From the NCBI GenBank assembly GCA_012267415.1, contig JAAXGN010000034.1, positions 1 through 49,283 on the forward strand: a stretch of DNA of 49,283 nt, in the 5' to 3' direction. The notes beneath the pieces are model-generated. The model was not told the DNA's origin. It did no database searches and saw only the letters and a list, made by a program, of their open reading frames with translations. Positions 16,635-25,886 of this stretch are shown piece by piece (the first letter of the stretch is position 1; each line of letters starts with the position of its first letter). Made by a program: the position numbers and the translations under genes. The DNA comes from Candidatus Poribacteria bacterium. Lineage in GTDB: Bacteria; Poribacteria; WGA-4E; WGA-3G.

Positions 16635-17714
16635 CTACAGTCCGTTTAATGTTGGCAGTGGATGTGGACGTACGAGGATCCCGCCTTGTTCATAGGATTC
16701 CATTGCTGCCCAGGTATACTCAAGCGCAGCGAGCGCGTCTCTACCAGAAGCGCGCAGCTTCTCTTTCGGCACACCGTTCGTGATGTCCTCTAAAAACGCA
16801 TGGATTCTCAACGGGAAGGTTTGACCAAAATCAGTAATTCCTGAATCGGTAACGACTACGTCGTTACCTTCTGGGGCACCAGGTGATGGCCAAAATGTTA
16901 TCTTCTCAATACAGTTCTCAATACAGAAAGTGCCCCGTGTGCCGGCGAGTTCTACGCTCCACCATCCGCCTAATCCAAAAGTAGCGTCTCCGCGTTGACT
17001 CAATAAATAACCTATACAACCGTTTTCAAAACGCAGGTGAATGCTGTTGATAGAGACCATCAGATCCCCTCCTTTCCTTCGAAAATGGGGACGTTCCATA
17101 AAAGCCTGCACATGTGTAACATCACCACAGAAATGACGCATCACACTGAATGGATGTGAAAGAAACGCCTTCACGTGAAAGTATGGGAAACCGTCAGAAC
17201 GCGGTGCTTTAGAATAACTGTAGTTGAATTCTCCGCCAGCGAATCCCATCTTATGGAGAATATAGACCTGTTCTCCGATCTGTCCGTTATCAATATATTT
17301 TTTCGCTTGTTCAGCGGGTGGTGTGAAGTAGTGGTTTAGATTGCATCCGAGATATAGGTCGTTTTCTGTAGCTTTTGCCACCATCTCACGTGCGTGTCCC
17401 ACATCGTTTGAGATCGGTTTCTCAACGAGAACATGTTTGCCATTTTCAAGTGCTTCCATCGTCGGCTCATAATGCCAACTACCGTTCTCATTTCCACCTG
17501 TGCTAACATCAACGATGTCAAGGTCAGGTTCGCCATCAATCATATCAGCTAAACTGTAATATGCCTTTACACCGAGTCGTTCAGCAGAACCGTCAGCCTT
17601 CCCTTTGTCTATATCACATACGGCAACAAGCTCCGCTAACTCATTATTTGCATAGCAATTTGAATGGTTATTGCCGATTCCACTCATTCCGACTACGCCA
17701 ACTTTTAATGCCAT
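16635..17714 (-). CDS. Gfo/Idh/MocA family NAD(P)-dependent oxidoreductase
   Basis: I place the start at the ATG at 17714 (MALKVGVVGMSGIGNNHS), which has GGAAGGAAT just upstream; an ATG 25 codons earlier lacks such a site. The 359-residue protein has the Rossmann motif GVVGMSGIGNNH (residues 6-17). The signature HVLVEKP (residues 94-100) has the catalytic-region Lys at 99. A C-terminal alpha/beta substrate domain follows. These enzymes oxidise or reduce sugars, inositols or related polyols. It is flanked by glycine oxidase upstream (89 bp) and a sugar isomerase-like gene downstream. Substrate not predictable. Confidence 0.9.
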   Translation of the reverse strand: MALKVGVVGMSGIGNNHSNCYANNELAELVAVCDIDKGKADGSAERLGVKAYYSLADMIDGEPDLDIVDVSTGGNENGSWHYEPTMEALENGKHVLVEKPISNDVGHAREMVAKATENDLYLGCNLNHYFTPPAEQAKKYIDNGQIGEQVYILHKMGFAGGEFNYSYSKAPRSDGFPYFHVKAFLSHPFSVMRHFCGDVTHVQAFMERPHFRRKGGDLMVSINSIHLRFENGCIGYLLSQRGDATFGLGGWWSVELAGTRGTFCIENCIEKITFWPSPGAPEGNDVVVTDSGITDFGQTFPLRIHAFLEDITNGVPKEKLRASGRDALAALEYTWAAMESYEQGGILVRPHPLPTLNGL

Positions 17715-17803
17715 TCTTTTGATTCCTTCCGATAAGTAAATTAGTTTTGATAGCACAATTCTATACTGTGAATTGTGGTTTGTCAACATTTATCTTGTAG
17801 TAT

Positions 17804-18943
17804 CTATTCTTTTGAAAACCTATCCAAATGAAACGGCGCGATCGTCTCTGACGTCTCACCAGTCAGAACCAGTTTGGATACCTCGTAAGCCGTAATCGGG
17901 GTGAGTAAGATGCCGTTGCGATAATGTCCTGTTGCGTATATAAGGTTCTCGATCGGTGTTTTACCAAGGATCGGAGCATTGTCGCTGCTACCGGGTCGTA
18001 AACCTGTCCACGTTTCGAGAAGTGGCAGTTCATAGATTCCCGGTACAGCTTCAAACGCGCCGTGGAGGAGTTCATATATTCCCCCGACGATCAGATCCGT
18101 ATCAAATCCCAGTTCCTCCGTTGTAGCACCGACGACAAGTCTTCCATCACCTCTCGGTACCAAATATACAGGCATAGGATACCTTGCTTTGACGGTACGG
18201 ATGACGTTGCTGAGCATAACACCCTCCCGCATCTGTAAGGCTAACATCTGTCCCTTCACTGGTCGCACAGGAGGGATGATATTGTCTGGTAGTCCGTTGA
18301 TCTGTCCAGACCAGCATCCAGCGGCGAGGATACATACATCTGCGCTGTGAAAACCGTCTTGTGTTTGAACACCGGTTGCTGTTCCGTTTTGTATGACAAT
18401 TCTATCAACAGAGCTATTTTGATGTAACACACCGCCTCGTTTCTGATATGCATGTTGGAGTGCTTGGACCATCAGTCTGTTATCGACCTGATGATCGGTT
18501 TCACACCGAATCGCTGCAGTCACATAAGGTGAGAGTGCACCTTCAATTTTCCGTGCTTCATCTCCGCTTAACCACTCTACTTTCAACCCTAAATCTTGAT
18601 ATAAGGTATAAGCATGTCGGAGTTGATACGTATCATCGGGTTGAATTCCTATTATGAGCGTACCTTCTGCTCGGTAACCGATAGGCATATCGGTTTCTGT
18701 TTCTAATTCATCGACCCATTCCGGGTAACGTGCTAAACTTTCATTGCTAAGTTTGAGAAGGTCGAGTTCGTCGATATGTGCTTCAGCGATTGGACCGAGC
18801 ATACCTCCTGCTGCCCAAGAGGCACCGCGTCCTGCTTGTCCGCTTTCGTGAATGGTGACAGCCGCACCCGCTTTCGCCAGCTGCCAACCGATACCGAGTC
18901 CAATCACACCGCCACCGATAATGATAATCTTCTTGTTATGCAT
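17804..18943 (-). CDS. thiO: Glycine oxidase ThiO (FAD-dependent, DAO family)
   Basis: The 379-residue flavoprotein starts MHNKKIIIIGGGVIGLGIGW, with the FAD-binding GxGxxG at about residues 10-15. GRGASWAAGGMLGPIAEA follows, a segment characteristic of ThiO-type glycine oxidases. Later motifs include RPVKGQMLAL, YLVPRGDGRLVVGATTEE, TWTGLRPGSSDNAPILG and ATGHYRNGILLTPITA, all typical of this subfamily. ThiO oxidises glycine to dehydroglycine for thiazole synthesis in aerobic thiamin pathways. No thiS, thiG or thiF lies nearby; tenA is encoded at 34165. Other amine substrates are possible. Confidence 0.85.
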   Translation of the reverse strand: MHNKKIIIIGGGVIGLGIGWQLAKAGAAVTIHESGQAGRGASWAAGGMLGPIAEAHIDELDLLKLSNESLARYPEWVDELETETDMPIGYRAEGTLIIGIQPDDTYQLRHAYTLYQDLGLKVEWLSGDEARKIEGALSPYVTAAIRCETDHQVDNRLMVQALQHAYQKRGGVLHQNSSVDRIVIQNGTATGVQTQDGFHSADVCILAAGCWSGQINGLPDNIIPPVRPVKGQMLALQMREGVMLSNVIRTVKARYPMPVYLVPRGDGRLVVGATTEELGFDTDLIVGGIYELLHGAFEAVPGIYELPLLETWTGLRPGSSDNAPILGKTPIENLIYATGHYRNGILLTPITAYEVSKLVLTGETSETIAPFHLDRFSKE

Positions 18944-19063
18944 TGTCCACCTTTTCTGACATAAGTTGTCCTCGGAAAAAGTTTTAGATTTATAGGTTTT
19001 TCTTTATAATGTTTATCCAAACAAACATTTTCTTTGTTGACTACATAGTATCATATTAATGAA

Positions 19064-19093
19064 TTAATTTCACTTATTGATTTAATTTCACTT
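19064..19093 (+). promoter_or_regulatory. Direct repeat upstream of ABC operon promoter
   Basis: TTAATTTCACTT occurs at 19064-19075 and again at 19082-19093, 18 bp apart. The second copy overlaps the -35 box. The spacing, slightly under two helical turns, could suit a dimeric regulator; chance in AT-rich DNA is the alternative. Confidence 0.35.
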
Positions 19094-19120
19094 GACAATA
19101 TTAGAATCACATGGTATTAT
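19092..19120 (+). promoter_or_regulatory. Sigma-70-type promoter of the ABC exporter operon
   Basis: A consensus -35 TTGACA (19092-19097) and -10 TATTAT (19115-19120) are separated by exactly 17 bp. It lies 75 bp before the first ATG of the operon. Confidence 0.65.
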
Positions 19121-19195
19121 TCTGTATGTATTTTATCCCTAATTATGATATTGGTTTGAATCCTTTTCGCAAACAATATCTGAATATTGATACGT

Positions 19196-20212
19196 ATGAT
19201 TGAAGTAAAAGAACTTACAAAGTCCTATGGTCCAACGCTTGCCGTAAATCAAGTGTCATTTGAAGCACGTGCAGGAGAAGTTGTCGGTTTTATCGGTCCC
19301 AACGGTGCAGGTAAAACAACAACAATGCGCATCCTTACATGTTATCTCACCGCAGACTCAGGTAGTGCTTCTGTTGCTGGATATGATGTTCAGGAACACC
19401 CAATTGATGTGAGAAAAAACGTAGGATACCTGCCTGAAAGTGCCCCCTTATATGTAGATATGGGGGTTGTTGATTATCTTAAATTCATGACAGAAATCCG
19501 AGAAATCCCAAAATTTGAGCGGAGACAACGGATAAATTCTGTCATAGATATATGCGGACTGAGTAGTGTCGTTCAAAAGGACATAGGTGAACTCTCAAAA
19601 GGTTTTCGCCAACGGGTTGGTTTAGCACAAAGTCTGATCCACGACCCACCAATCCTGATTTTAGATGAACCCACCTCTGGACTTGACCCAAGCCAAACAA
19701 TTGAGATCCGGAACTTAATAAAAGAACTTGGTAAAGAAAAGCTTGTTCTCTTCAGCACACATATATTACCTGAAGTGTCTGCTACCTGTAGTAGAATACT
19801 TATGATTAATCAAGGAAAAATTGTTGCTAACGGAACCCTACAAGAACTCATCGGTCAAGTGCGAAGTGATGACACAGTCCATGTGGCGATTCGTGGCGCG
19901 GAAGAAGAAATTAGAACAAAACTGAATGAAATAGAAGGTGTCATGGATATAAGACATGTCGCTACAGAAAATGGAGTTGTCAGTTACGAAGTCACGACAT
20001 CCCAAGGTATAGACAGTCCGACTGAACTGTTTTTCCTTGCTGCAGTTGAGAACAATTGGCAGATGGCAGAACTACGTCATGAATCTGTTGATCTTGAGCA
20101 AGTATTTTTGAACTTTACGACTGGACAGGTGGAAGAGACCACACCTACTGAGGAGATAGATACACAGACAGAGGAAACTGTGACTGGCATTGCTGTTGCT
20201 GAAGAGGAGTAA
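19196..20212 (+). CDS. ABC transporter ATP-binding protein (GldA-like, ABC-2 type)
   Basis: I choose the ATG at 19196 over the TTG at 19187. The 338-residue ATPase has Walker A GPNGAGKTT (residues 34-42), signature LSKGFRQRVGLAQSL and Walker B ILILDEPTSGLD. The switch His is in FSTHILPEV. A C-terminal extension of about 100 residues ends in an acidic tail (PTEEIDTQTEET). It powers the membrane protein encoded next. The order ATPase, permease, GldG-like protein is the one seen in gliding-type and many other bacterial exporters. The exported substrate is unknown; gliding is not implied. Confidence 0.92.
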   Translation: MIEVKELTKSYGPTLAVNQVSFEARAGEVVGFIGPNGAGKTTTMRILTCYLTADSGSASVAGYDVQEHPIDVRKNVGYLPESAPLYVDMGVVDYLKFMTEIREIPKFERRQRINSVIDICGLSSVVQKDIGELSKGFRQRVGLAQSLIHDPPILILDEPTSGLDPSQTIEIRNLIKELGKEKLVLFSTHILPEVSATCSRILMINQGKIVANGTLQELIGQVRSDDTVHVAIRGAEEEIRTKLNEIEGVMDIRHVATENGVVSYEVTTSQGIDSPTELFFLAAVENNWQMAELRHESVDLEQVFLNFTTGQVEETTPTEEIDTQTEETVTGIAVAEEE

Positions 20213-20237
20213 TATAAGAAAAGGTTCACTGAACACT

Positions 20238-20954
20238 ATGAGAAACATTAACGCTATTTTCAAAAAAGAATTCAGAAGCTATTTCAATTCTCCCATCGCT
20301 TATATATTCATGACAGTCTTCCTCGGAATCTCATCGTGGTTGTTTTTCCGTACCTTCTTCATTTCAGCGCAAGCGGAAATGAGAGGACTCTTCGGTCTTA
20401 TGCCGTGGATATTTCTCTTTTTCATACCCGCAGTAACGATGAAACTGTGGGCAGAGGAGAAGAAAATCGGTACTGCTGAAATCCTGATGACTCTACCGAT
20501 ACGAGATTATGAGGTTGTTCTGGGTAAATTCTTCGCAAGTTTTGCTCTACTCGCGGTAACCGCACTTTTTTCCCTTTGTATCCCTATTTCAGTTGCAATA
20601 GTCGGTGATCCGGATCAAGGAACGATAATCTGTGGGTATCTCGGACTTCTCTTGATGGGTGCAGCATATCTCTCAATTGGTCTTTTCGCTTCAACGTTAA
20701 CTGAGAACCAGATTGTAGCGTTTATATTGGGTATATGTGCTTGCTTTTTACTATTGATAATAGGGGAGGAAATTGTTCTCTTCAGTGCCCCCAACTGGTT
20801 ATATCCTATTTTCAGTTATCTCGGTCTCGGGACACACTATAGCAGTATTCTACGGGGTGTGATAGATTCACGTGATATTATCTACTATCTAACAATCATC
20901 GGGTTTTTTCTATACTTGAGTACACTCTCTGTTGAAAGTCGGAAATGGCGTTAA
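20238..20954 (+). CDS. ABC-2 type transporter permease (GldF-like)
   Basis: The start is placed at the ATG (MRNINAIFKKEFRSYFNSPI) rather than at a TTG 16 codons upstream that overlaps the ATPase gene. The 238-residue protein has six predicted membrane helices. Its N-terminal signature KKEFRSYFNSPIAYIF is typical of GldF/ABC-2 permeases. WAEEKKIGTAEILMTLPI, the coupling segment, follows the second helix. It pairs with the ATPase 25 bp upstream and is followed after 19 bp by a GldG-like gene. Confidence 0.9.
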   Translation: MRNINAIFKKEFRSYFNSPIAYIFMTVFLGISSWLFFRTFFISAQAEMRGLFGLMPWIFLFFIPAVTMKLWAEEKKIGTAEILMTLPIRDYEVVLGKFFASFALLAVTALFSLCIPISVAIVGDPDQGTIICGYLGLLLMGAAYLSIGLFASTLTENQIVAFILGICACFLLLIIGEEIVLFSAPNWLYPIFSYLGLGTHYSSILRGVIDSRDIIYYLTIIGFFLYLSTLSVESRKWR

Positions 20955-20973
20955 GATAAGGAGGTAAATTGCT

Positions 20974-22623
20974 TTGGCTGATAAACGAATCAAATACGGT
21001 AGCAATACAGTTATCGTAATAGCACTTATTATCGGTATATTGGTGCTGGTGAATTATCTATCTACTCGCCGTTTTTTGCGTTTTGATCTCACTGAAGACA
21101 AGCGTTACACTGTATCGAAAGCAACTAAGAATGTGATAAAGGATCTTGATGATATCGTTACGATTACCGCTTATTTCTCAACAGAACCGGCTGAAGTCAA
21201 CCGTATTCGTCGGGATGTCCGAGATGTTCTTGACGAATTTGATGCATTTTCTCAGAAACTAAAGATTAAGTTTATTGATCCGGGTGAATTTGACGAGACA
21301 CAGAAACAGGAGCTGCGGTTCAAGGGTATACAGGAAATGCCTATCAATGTCCTGCAGGAAGACAAAGCGGTCATCACCAACGTTTATTGGGCCATCTCTG
21401 TCGGCTATAGTGGTAAAGAGGAGGTGTTACCTGTTGTCCGTTCAACATTAAATTTAGAATACGAACTCACTTCCACAATCCTTAAGGTGACCACCAAGGA
21501 GGCAAAAACAATCGGATTTCTAACAGGACATCAGGAATTTGACATCAACGCACCAACACAAGAATCCCAATACCTTCGTGAATTGTTAGATATAAATGCA
21601 AAAGGCCAATACAACCTAAGCAGTGTTGACGTGAAAGCAGGAGAACCCGTTGATACATCTGTCACGACTTTAGTGGTTGCTGGACCTAAACAGGAACTGT
21701 CAGAACGAGAGAAATACGAAATTGACCAATTTATCATGCGTGGTGGAAGAGCCATATTGTTGATTGATCCTGTTACAATACAACCACCAGCACAAGCAAC
21801 GCCACTTAGCACGGGACTGAACGACTTGCTTGAACATTATGGCGTGAAACTCGGAAATAATATCGTGGCTGACCTTAGATTCCATGAGAGCGTCCGGTTA
21901 GATCAAGGATTCATGAGAGTTATTCAACCCTATCCCTATTTTGTAAAAATTGTAAAGAACAACTTCTCAGAAGAGAACGCTATCACGAGTCAACTTGAGA
22001 CATTAACTTTGCCCTGGACAAGTTCTTTAGAGGTACTGACAAAAGAAGGTGTAAAAGCAACAGCATTAGCCAAGACATCCGAATACGGAAAGAGTTCACA
22101 AGGGTTTTACAACCTAATGCCCGGTACTCCGATCCCAAATACAGACACACAAATGTATACAGTGGCTGCTGCTTTAGAAGGTAAGTTTAAGAGTTTTTAT
22201 GCTGAAAGAGAAATCCCACCTGTAGAATCAGCGGTAGAGAATGGGGACGAAGCAGAAGATTCTTCATCCCAAGAAGAGAATACTGAAGAAAGAACGACAA
22301 TTACCGATAGCACAGAGACACAGATTATCGTTGTTGGGACTTCTCAATTCCTGACACAATTAAACCGGAACAGTGTGGACTTTCTATTGAATAGTCTTGA
22401 CTGGTTGACTCTCGGTGAAACCCTCATCGGAATACGATCCTATACGATTACTGATAGACCCCTAAATGATGTTTCTGGAATTGTGAAAAACTTGATAAAA
22501 TATTTCTGTATGATCGGTATACCACTATTGGTCGTAATTATTGGACTTATACGTTACTTACTGAGAAGGAGAGTGAAACGTTTGGTTGCAGCCTACGGTT
22601 CCGATATTCTCCGTACCTTGTAG
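20974..22623 (+). CDS. GldG-like ABC transporter auxiliary protein
   Basis: The start is TTG at 20974, with AAGGAGG nine bases upstream. The 549-residue protein has one N-terminal helix (about residues 13-31) and a large soluble region. A C-terminal helix (about residues 508-530) ends in a basic tail. The soluble part contains RRFLRFDLTEDKRYTVS and ITAYFSTEPAEVNRIRRDVRD, typical of the GldG/ABC_transp_aux family. A Glu/Ser-rich segment near residues 415-445 is probably a disordered linker. Its extracytoplasmic domain probably associates with the permease. Closest naming: Gldg family protein. Confidence 0.85.
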   Translation: MADKRIKYGSNTVIVIALIIGILVLVNYLSTRRFLRFDLTEDKRYTVSKATKNVIKDLDDIVTITAYFSTEPAEVNRIRRDVRDVLDEFDAFSQKLKIKFIDPGEFDETQKQELRFKGIQEMPINVLQEDKAVITNVYWAISVGYSGKEEVLPVVRSTLNLEYELTSTILKVTTKEAKTIGFLTGHQEFDINAPTQESQYLRELLDINAKGQYNLSSVDVKAGEPVDTSVTTLVVAGPKQELSEREKYEIDQFIMRGGRAILLIDPVTIQPPAQATPLSTGLNDLLEHYGVKLGNNIVADLRFHESVRLDQGFMRVIQPYPYFVKIVKNNFSEENAITSQLETLTLPWTSSLEVLTKEGVKATALAKTSEYGKSSQGFYNLMPGTPIPNTDTQMYTVAAALEGKFKSFYAEREIPPVESAVENGDEAEDSSSQEENTEERTTITDSTETQIIVVGTSQFLTQLNRNSVDFLLNSLDWLTLGETLIGIRSYTITDRPLNDVSGIVKNLIKYFCMIGIPLLVVIIGLIRYLLRRRVKRLVAAYGSDILRTL

Positions 22624-22625
22624 AT

Positions 22626-22809
22626 TATAGTGGACATTGAAAATAACAATACAAAGTCATTGTAGGAGGTCAGCTAACATGATTCTGGCCGCTTCCCGAC
22701 TGAACGCTTTGGTAGTCGGGAATCGGAGTTCAAATCAACGGTATGAATGCCATTTAGGCATTCCCCGCCTACAAATCAGAATGTACCATAAAATCAAAAG
22801 TTTACTATA
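22626..22809. mobile_element. TATAGT...ACTATA inverted-repeat element, copy 3 (divergent interior)
   Basis: Begins TATAGTGGACATTGAAAAT and ends CAAAAGTTTACTATA. The interior differs from the other copies. It holds TTCCCGACT...AGTCGGGAA (about 22695-22723) and GAATGCC...GGCATTC (about 22746-22763) hairpins. The element is inserted inside the exporter operon, between the gldG-like and DUF4340 genes. Confidence 0.6.
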
Positions 22810-22833
22810 TTATTGATACTTCTGGATAAAACT

Positions 22834-23814
22834 ATGCAAAATAGACAACTTAAGATATTAGGTGGAATTTGCGCTCTACTGCTGTTAATTGTGCTCATCT
22901 TTGAAAATCCTTTCGGCAAAAGCGAGGATGAAAAAAGATCTGAAGAAGCAAAACCACTCTTTCCTGACTTTAGCATAGAACAGGTTTCAAAAATTGAGAT
23001 TATTGCTAAAGGTGAGACAACAGTTCTCGCAAAACAGAACGAGCAATGGGTCGTTGCTACGATGGACAATTATCCAGCAGACAGCAATGGTGTGAAAGAC
23101 CTGTTGGAGAAGGTAGTTGAATTTGACAATTCCACGCACGTATCCGACAATCCGAAAAACCGAGCTGAGTATCAAGTTGATAGCAGCGGTGTTGAAGCGA
23201 AGTTACTTGATGGCGAGGATAAAACGCTCGCACACCTATTTGTTGGTAAAAACACACCTGGTATTTTTAATAGTTATGTGCGTGTCGCGGATTCCAACGA
23301 TGTCTATGTTGGAAAGGGATATTTACAGAGTACTTTTGACAAAGGAGACCGTACTTGGAAAGATAGAACAATCTTCAAATTCGAGAAAGCCCATGTCACA
23401 AGCATCAATATATCCTCCCCTGAAGAAACGATTGAACTCCGTTTAGATTCAGAGAATAAGTGGCAGCTGCTACAACCGATTACAGCCGCTGCGAACCAGA
23501 CAGAAGTAGAGAACTTACTCTCTTATTACAGTGCGCTGACGACAGATGATTTCGCTGAAGCAAAAGAACTCACAGCATACGGATTAAATACACCGAATTC
23601 ATCTATCACAGCAAGCCTAAATGATGGCACCTCAGCTAAATTACTTATTGGAAAAGCGGAAGATGAGGGGAACAACATTTACGTCAAAAGAGATGATAAA
23701 GACACTGTTTTTATGTTATCCAAATCGAGTGTTGACAGATTAATTAAAAAGTCTGATGCGTTGACAGAGAAAACAACACCTCCAGAGATGGAGGACACCA
23801 ACCCATCAGAGTAA
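22834..23814 (+). CDS. DUF4340 domain protein
   Basis: From the ATG at 22834 the protein is 326 residues. It has one N-terminal membrane helix (residues 5-25, LKILGGICALLLLIVLIF), and the rest is extracytoplasmic. The repeated beta-rich modules with KIEIIAKGETTVLAKQNEQW and later TSINISSPEETIELRLDSEN match DUF4340. Members of this family are habitually encoded after GldG-like genes, as here. That makes it a likely accessory subunit of the exporter. Role in transport not established. Confidence 0.82.
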   Translation: MQNRQLKILGGICALLLLIVLIFENPFGKSEDEKRSEEAKPLFPDFSIEQVSKIEIIAKGETTVLAKQNEQWVVATMDNYPADSNGVKDLLEKVVEFDNSTHVSDNPKNRAEYQVDSSGVEAKLLDGEDKTLAHLFVGKNTPGIFNSYVRVADSNDVYVGKGYLQSTFDKGDRTWKDRTIFKFEKAHVTSINISSPEETIELRLDSENKWQLLQPITAAANQTEVENLLSYYSALTTDDFAEAKELTAYGLNTPNSSITASLNDGTSAKLLIGKAEDEGNNIYVKRDDKDTVFMLSKSSVDRLIKKSDALTEKTTPPEMEDTNPSE

Positions 23815-23826
23815 AATTTAGGAGAA

Positions 23827-24573
23827 ATGATGAAAAAACTTAACCTTGTGTTGATGATAATTAGTATAGCATTGATTGCAACACTCACTGCCTGTGATTC
23901 ACGGGTCGCTTCACAACTTCTGGCACCGCCACCTATTGAGAGAACCATACATGTTAATGGAAGTGGCTCAGTATCGGGGGATCCTGATATTGCGACACTC
24001 CATATTGGCGTTAGCGTGCAGAAGGATACAGTTTCGGAAGCCCGCGAAACTGCCGCAAAGGCGATGACTGATCTAATTGAGACTTTGAAAGCTAACAATA
24101 TTGATGAAGAGGATATTAAAACTCAGAATTTCAGTATCTATCCTCAATACGACTGGACGGAAGAGGGACGAGTACTTATCGGTTATAGTGTGAATAATAC
24201 CGTTAGTGCAACAGTACGGGAATTGGATACATTAAGCGATGTCATTGATGATGCTGCGGAGGCTGGCGGAGATTATGTTATCGTAAATTCAATCCAATTT
24301 TCAATTGATGATCCCAAACCGTTGCAGTCTCAGGCACGTAGTTTGGCAGTGAAAGACGCCGAAGCAAAGGCGCAGACCTTAGCAGACGCTTCGGGTGTAA
24401 CACTCGGCAAACCTATTACCATCACTGAAAGCACATATTATGTAAATCCACCTGTCCCGTATGATCTGGCGGAAGCAGCGTCAGATGATGGTGCCTCAAG
24501 AACGTCAACCCCTATTATCCCTGGTGAACTTACTATTACTGTGAATGTATCTCTGATTTACGAAATTGAGTAA
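23827..24573 (+). CDS. SIMPL (DUF541) domain lipoprotein
   Basis: The 248-residue protein has a lipoprotein signal with lipobox LTAC, so C23 is the lipidation site. The SIMPL domain follows: HVNGSGSVSGDPDIATLHIGV near the N-terminus, VSEARETAAKAM, and KAQTLADASGVTLGKPITIT near residue 190. SIMPL proteins are periplasmic or envelope proteins of uncertain biochemical role. TAGGAGAA precedes the start; the gap to the DUF4340 gene is 12 bp, so it is the last gene of this operon. A terminator follows. Confidence 0.88.
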   Translation: MMKKLNLVLMIISIALIATLTACDSRVASQLLAPPPIERTIHVNGSGSVSGDPDIATLHIGVSVQKDTVSEARETAAKAMTDLIETLKANNIDEEDIKTQNFSIYPQYDWTEEGRVLIGYSVNNTVSATVRELDTLSDVIDDAAEAGGDYVIVNSIQFSIDDPKPLQSQARSLAVKDAEAKAQTLADASGVTLGKPITITESTYYVNPPVPYDLAEAASDDGASRTSTPIIPGELTITVNVSLIYEIE

Positions 24574-24589
24574 GTAATCCCACCAGAAA

Positions 24590-24622
24590 AAAGAGGAGTA
24601 GATTAACTATCTACTCCTCTTT
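24590..24622. terminator. Rho-independent terminator, probably bidirectional
   Basis: AAAGAGGAGTAGAT (24590-24603) pairs perfectly with ATCTACTCCTCTTT (24609-24622) across a 5-nt loop. It is flanked by an A-run on the left and a T-rich stretch on the right. It lies between the converging exporter operon and a DNA methylase gene. Confidence 0.9.
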
Positions 24623-24669
24623 CATTTAATCAGCAATTCACGGATATTTTGTGTAATCAAGAGGTAAAA

Positions 24670-25860
24670 TCAGTTCTTTTTCAAGATTACAATTCGATTG
24701 GTGTTCGTGCCCTTTTCGTTGTTGTCAACACCCCAACAATTCGCAGTCTTAGTGAATTTCTGTTCGTTGATTAACACTTCTTCTGGAATTAATCTGGCAA
24801 CAAGCGCAGCCATTGCTACGGACTCTTCTAAATTGACTGATCCTTTACGGACCTCACCCACCTCAAATGCAATTCGTCCAGTGGGTTTTAGTATACGATT
24901 TAACTCAACAAATACGTCTGTCATACGAGAAATCCAATCCTTAAGCGATTTTATCTGCCAAATTCTTCCCGGTTCAATTTCAATATCACAAAACCACATC
25001 CGCAACCAGTTATCCTGTTCATAGTCAACGATGTCAAGAAATGGTGGTGAGGTGACAACCAGATCAACCGATTCACTTGAAATTTCAGGTGTATGGTCCG
25101 CAGACCGAGTCAGTAGCACTGCATCGTCTCTCCAGTAATGGTTTGGTAGTTGTTGACGCAGTAGCTGCTTAGACTTTCGGTAAATCAATGCTTTTGTATC
25201 TCGATATTCCGGTTTCTGATTCCGTTTTTCATTGATTTTGCGTTGCGAAGCAACAGATGTAGCAAGGTTTGGTGGAAGCGTGAAAACAGAGAAAAAACCC
25301 GGCGAATGACCTGTGAGACGGCTACAAGCTACCATCTGCAACCATGCATCAACGTTATCAGAATCTTCTCTTTCAAAATATGCCCGCCAACCGTAAATCT
25401 CTCTAAGTGTGTCTATATGAAAAAAAACTAATAGGTCAGGATCAATCTCAGCACCATCTGGTAGTTCAATTGTAGCTAATCGCTGTTTAATGTCTATTAA
25501 CGTAGGTGGATTTAGACGAGGAGTTGTGAGTACTTTAGATAGAGGATTAATATCATTACCGATGGCAGCGTATCCATGCAGTTGCGCTTCAATTAGCGTA
25601 GTACCGCGCCCCATAAATGGATCGTAGATCACTGAGTCAGGTCCGCAGAACTTATTAATAAAATAGGCTGGTAGTTGTGGTTTGTAACAAGCGCGATATG
25701 AAATCTCATGAATAGAGTGGCAAGCTCGCTGTTTTGAAGTCCAATACTCGTCAGTTTCAGTAGGAATATTTAGTTCTAGTGGTAAACTATCAGGTGAATT
25801 GAAATTAAGATATGACTGTACATAGTCCATGTGTGTTTCCTTAAACTGTATATAGTCCAT
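24670..25860 (-). CDS. DNA methyltransferase of a type II-like restriction-modification locus (second methylase)
   Basis: The 396-residue protein carries a SAM-binding motif IYDPFMGRGTTLIEAQ (about residues 78-93). The catalytic motif TSPPFLDIVDYE (about 270-281) suggests N4-cytosine or N6-adenine modification; the two cannot be told apart here. Two start options exist because a 30-bp direct repeat duplicates the ribosome site and ATG (25860 and 25830); the second, MDYVQSYLNF, may be the original. It follows a disrupted nuclease gene by 26 bp on the same strand, and another methylase lies beyond that. One methylase per strand of an asymmetric site would explain two enzymes. Confidence 0.85.
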   Translation of the reverse strand: MDYIQFKETHMDYVQSYLNFNSPDSLPLELNIPTETDEYWTSKQRACHSIHEISYRACYKPQLPAYFINKFCGPDSVIYDPFMGRGTTLIEAQLHGYAAIGNDINPLSKVLTTPRLNPPTLIDIKQRLATIELPDGAEIDPDLLVFFHIDTLREIYGWRAYFEREDSDNVDAWLQMVACSRLTGHSPGFFSVFTLPPNLATSVASQRKINEKRNQKPEYRDTKALIYRKSKQLLRQQLPNHYWRDDAVLLTRSADHTPEISSESVDLVVTSPPFLDIVDYEQDNWLRMWFCDIEIEPGRIWQIKSLKDWISRMTDVFVELNRILKPTGRIAFEVGEVRKGSVNLEESVAMAALVARLIPEEVLINEQKFTKTANCWGVDNNEKGTNTNRIVILKKN

Positions 25861-25874
25861 GTGCGTTTCCTTAA
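25815..25874. repeat. 30-bp tandem duplication covering ribosome site and start codon
   Basis: Copies 25815-25844 and 25845-25874 differ at only two positions. Read on the minus strand each contains TTAAGGAAAC, CAC and then ATGGACTAT. Because 30 bp is ten codons, both ATGs are in the same frame. Confidence 0.9.
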
Positions 25875-25886
25875 TGGATAGATCCC

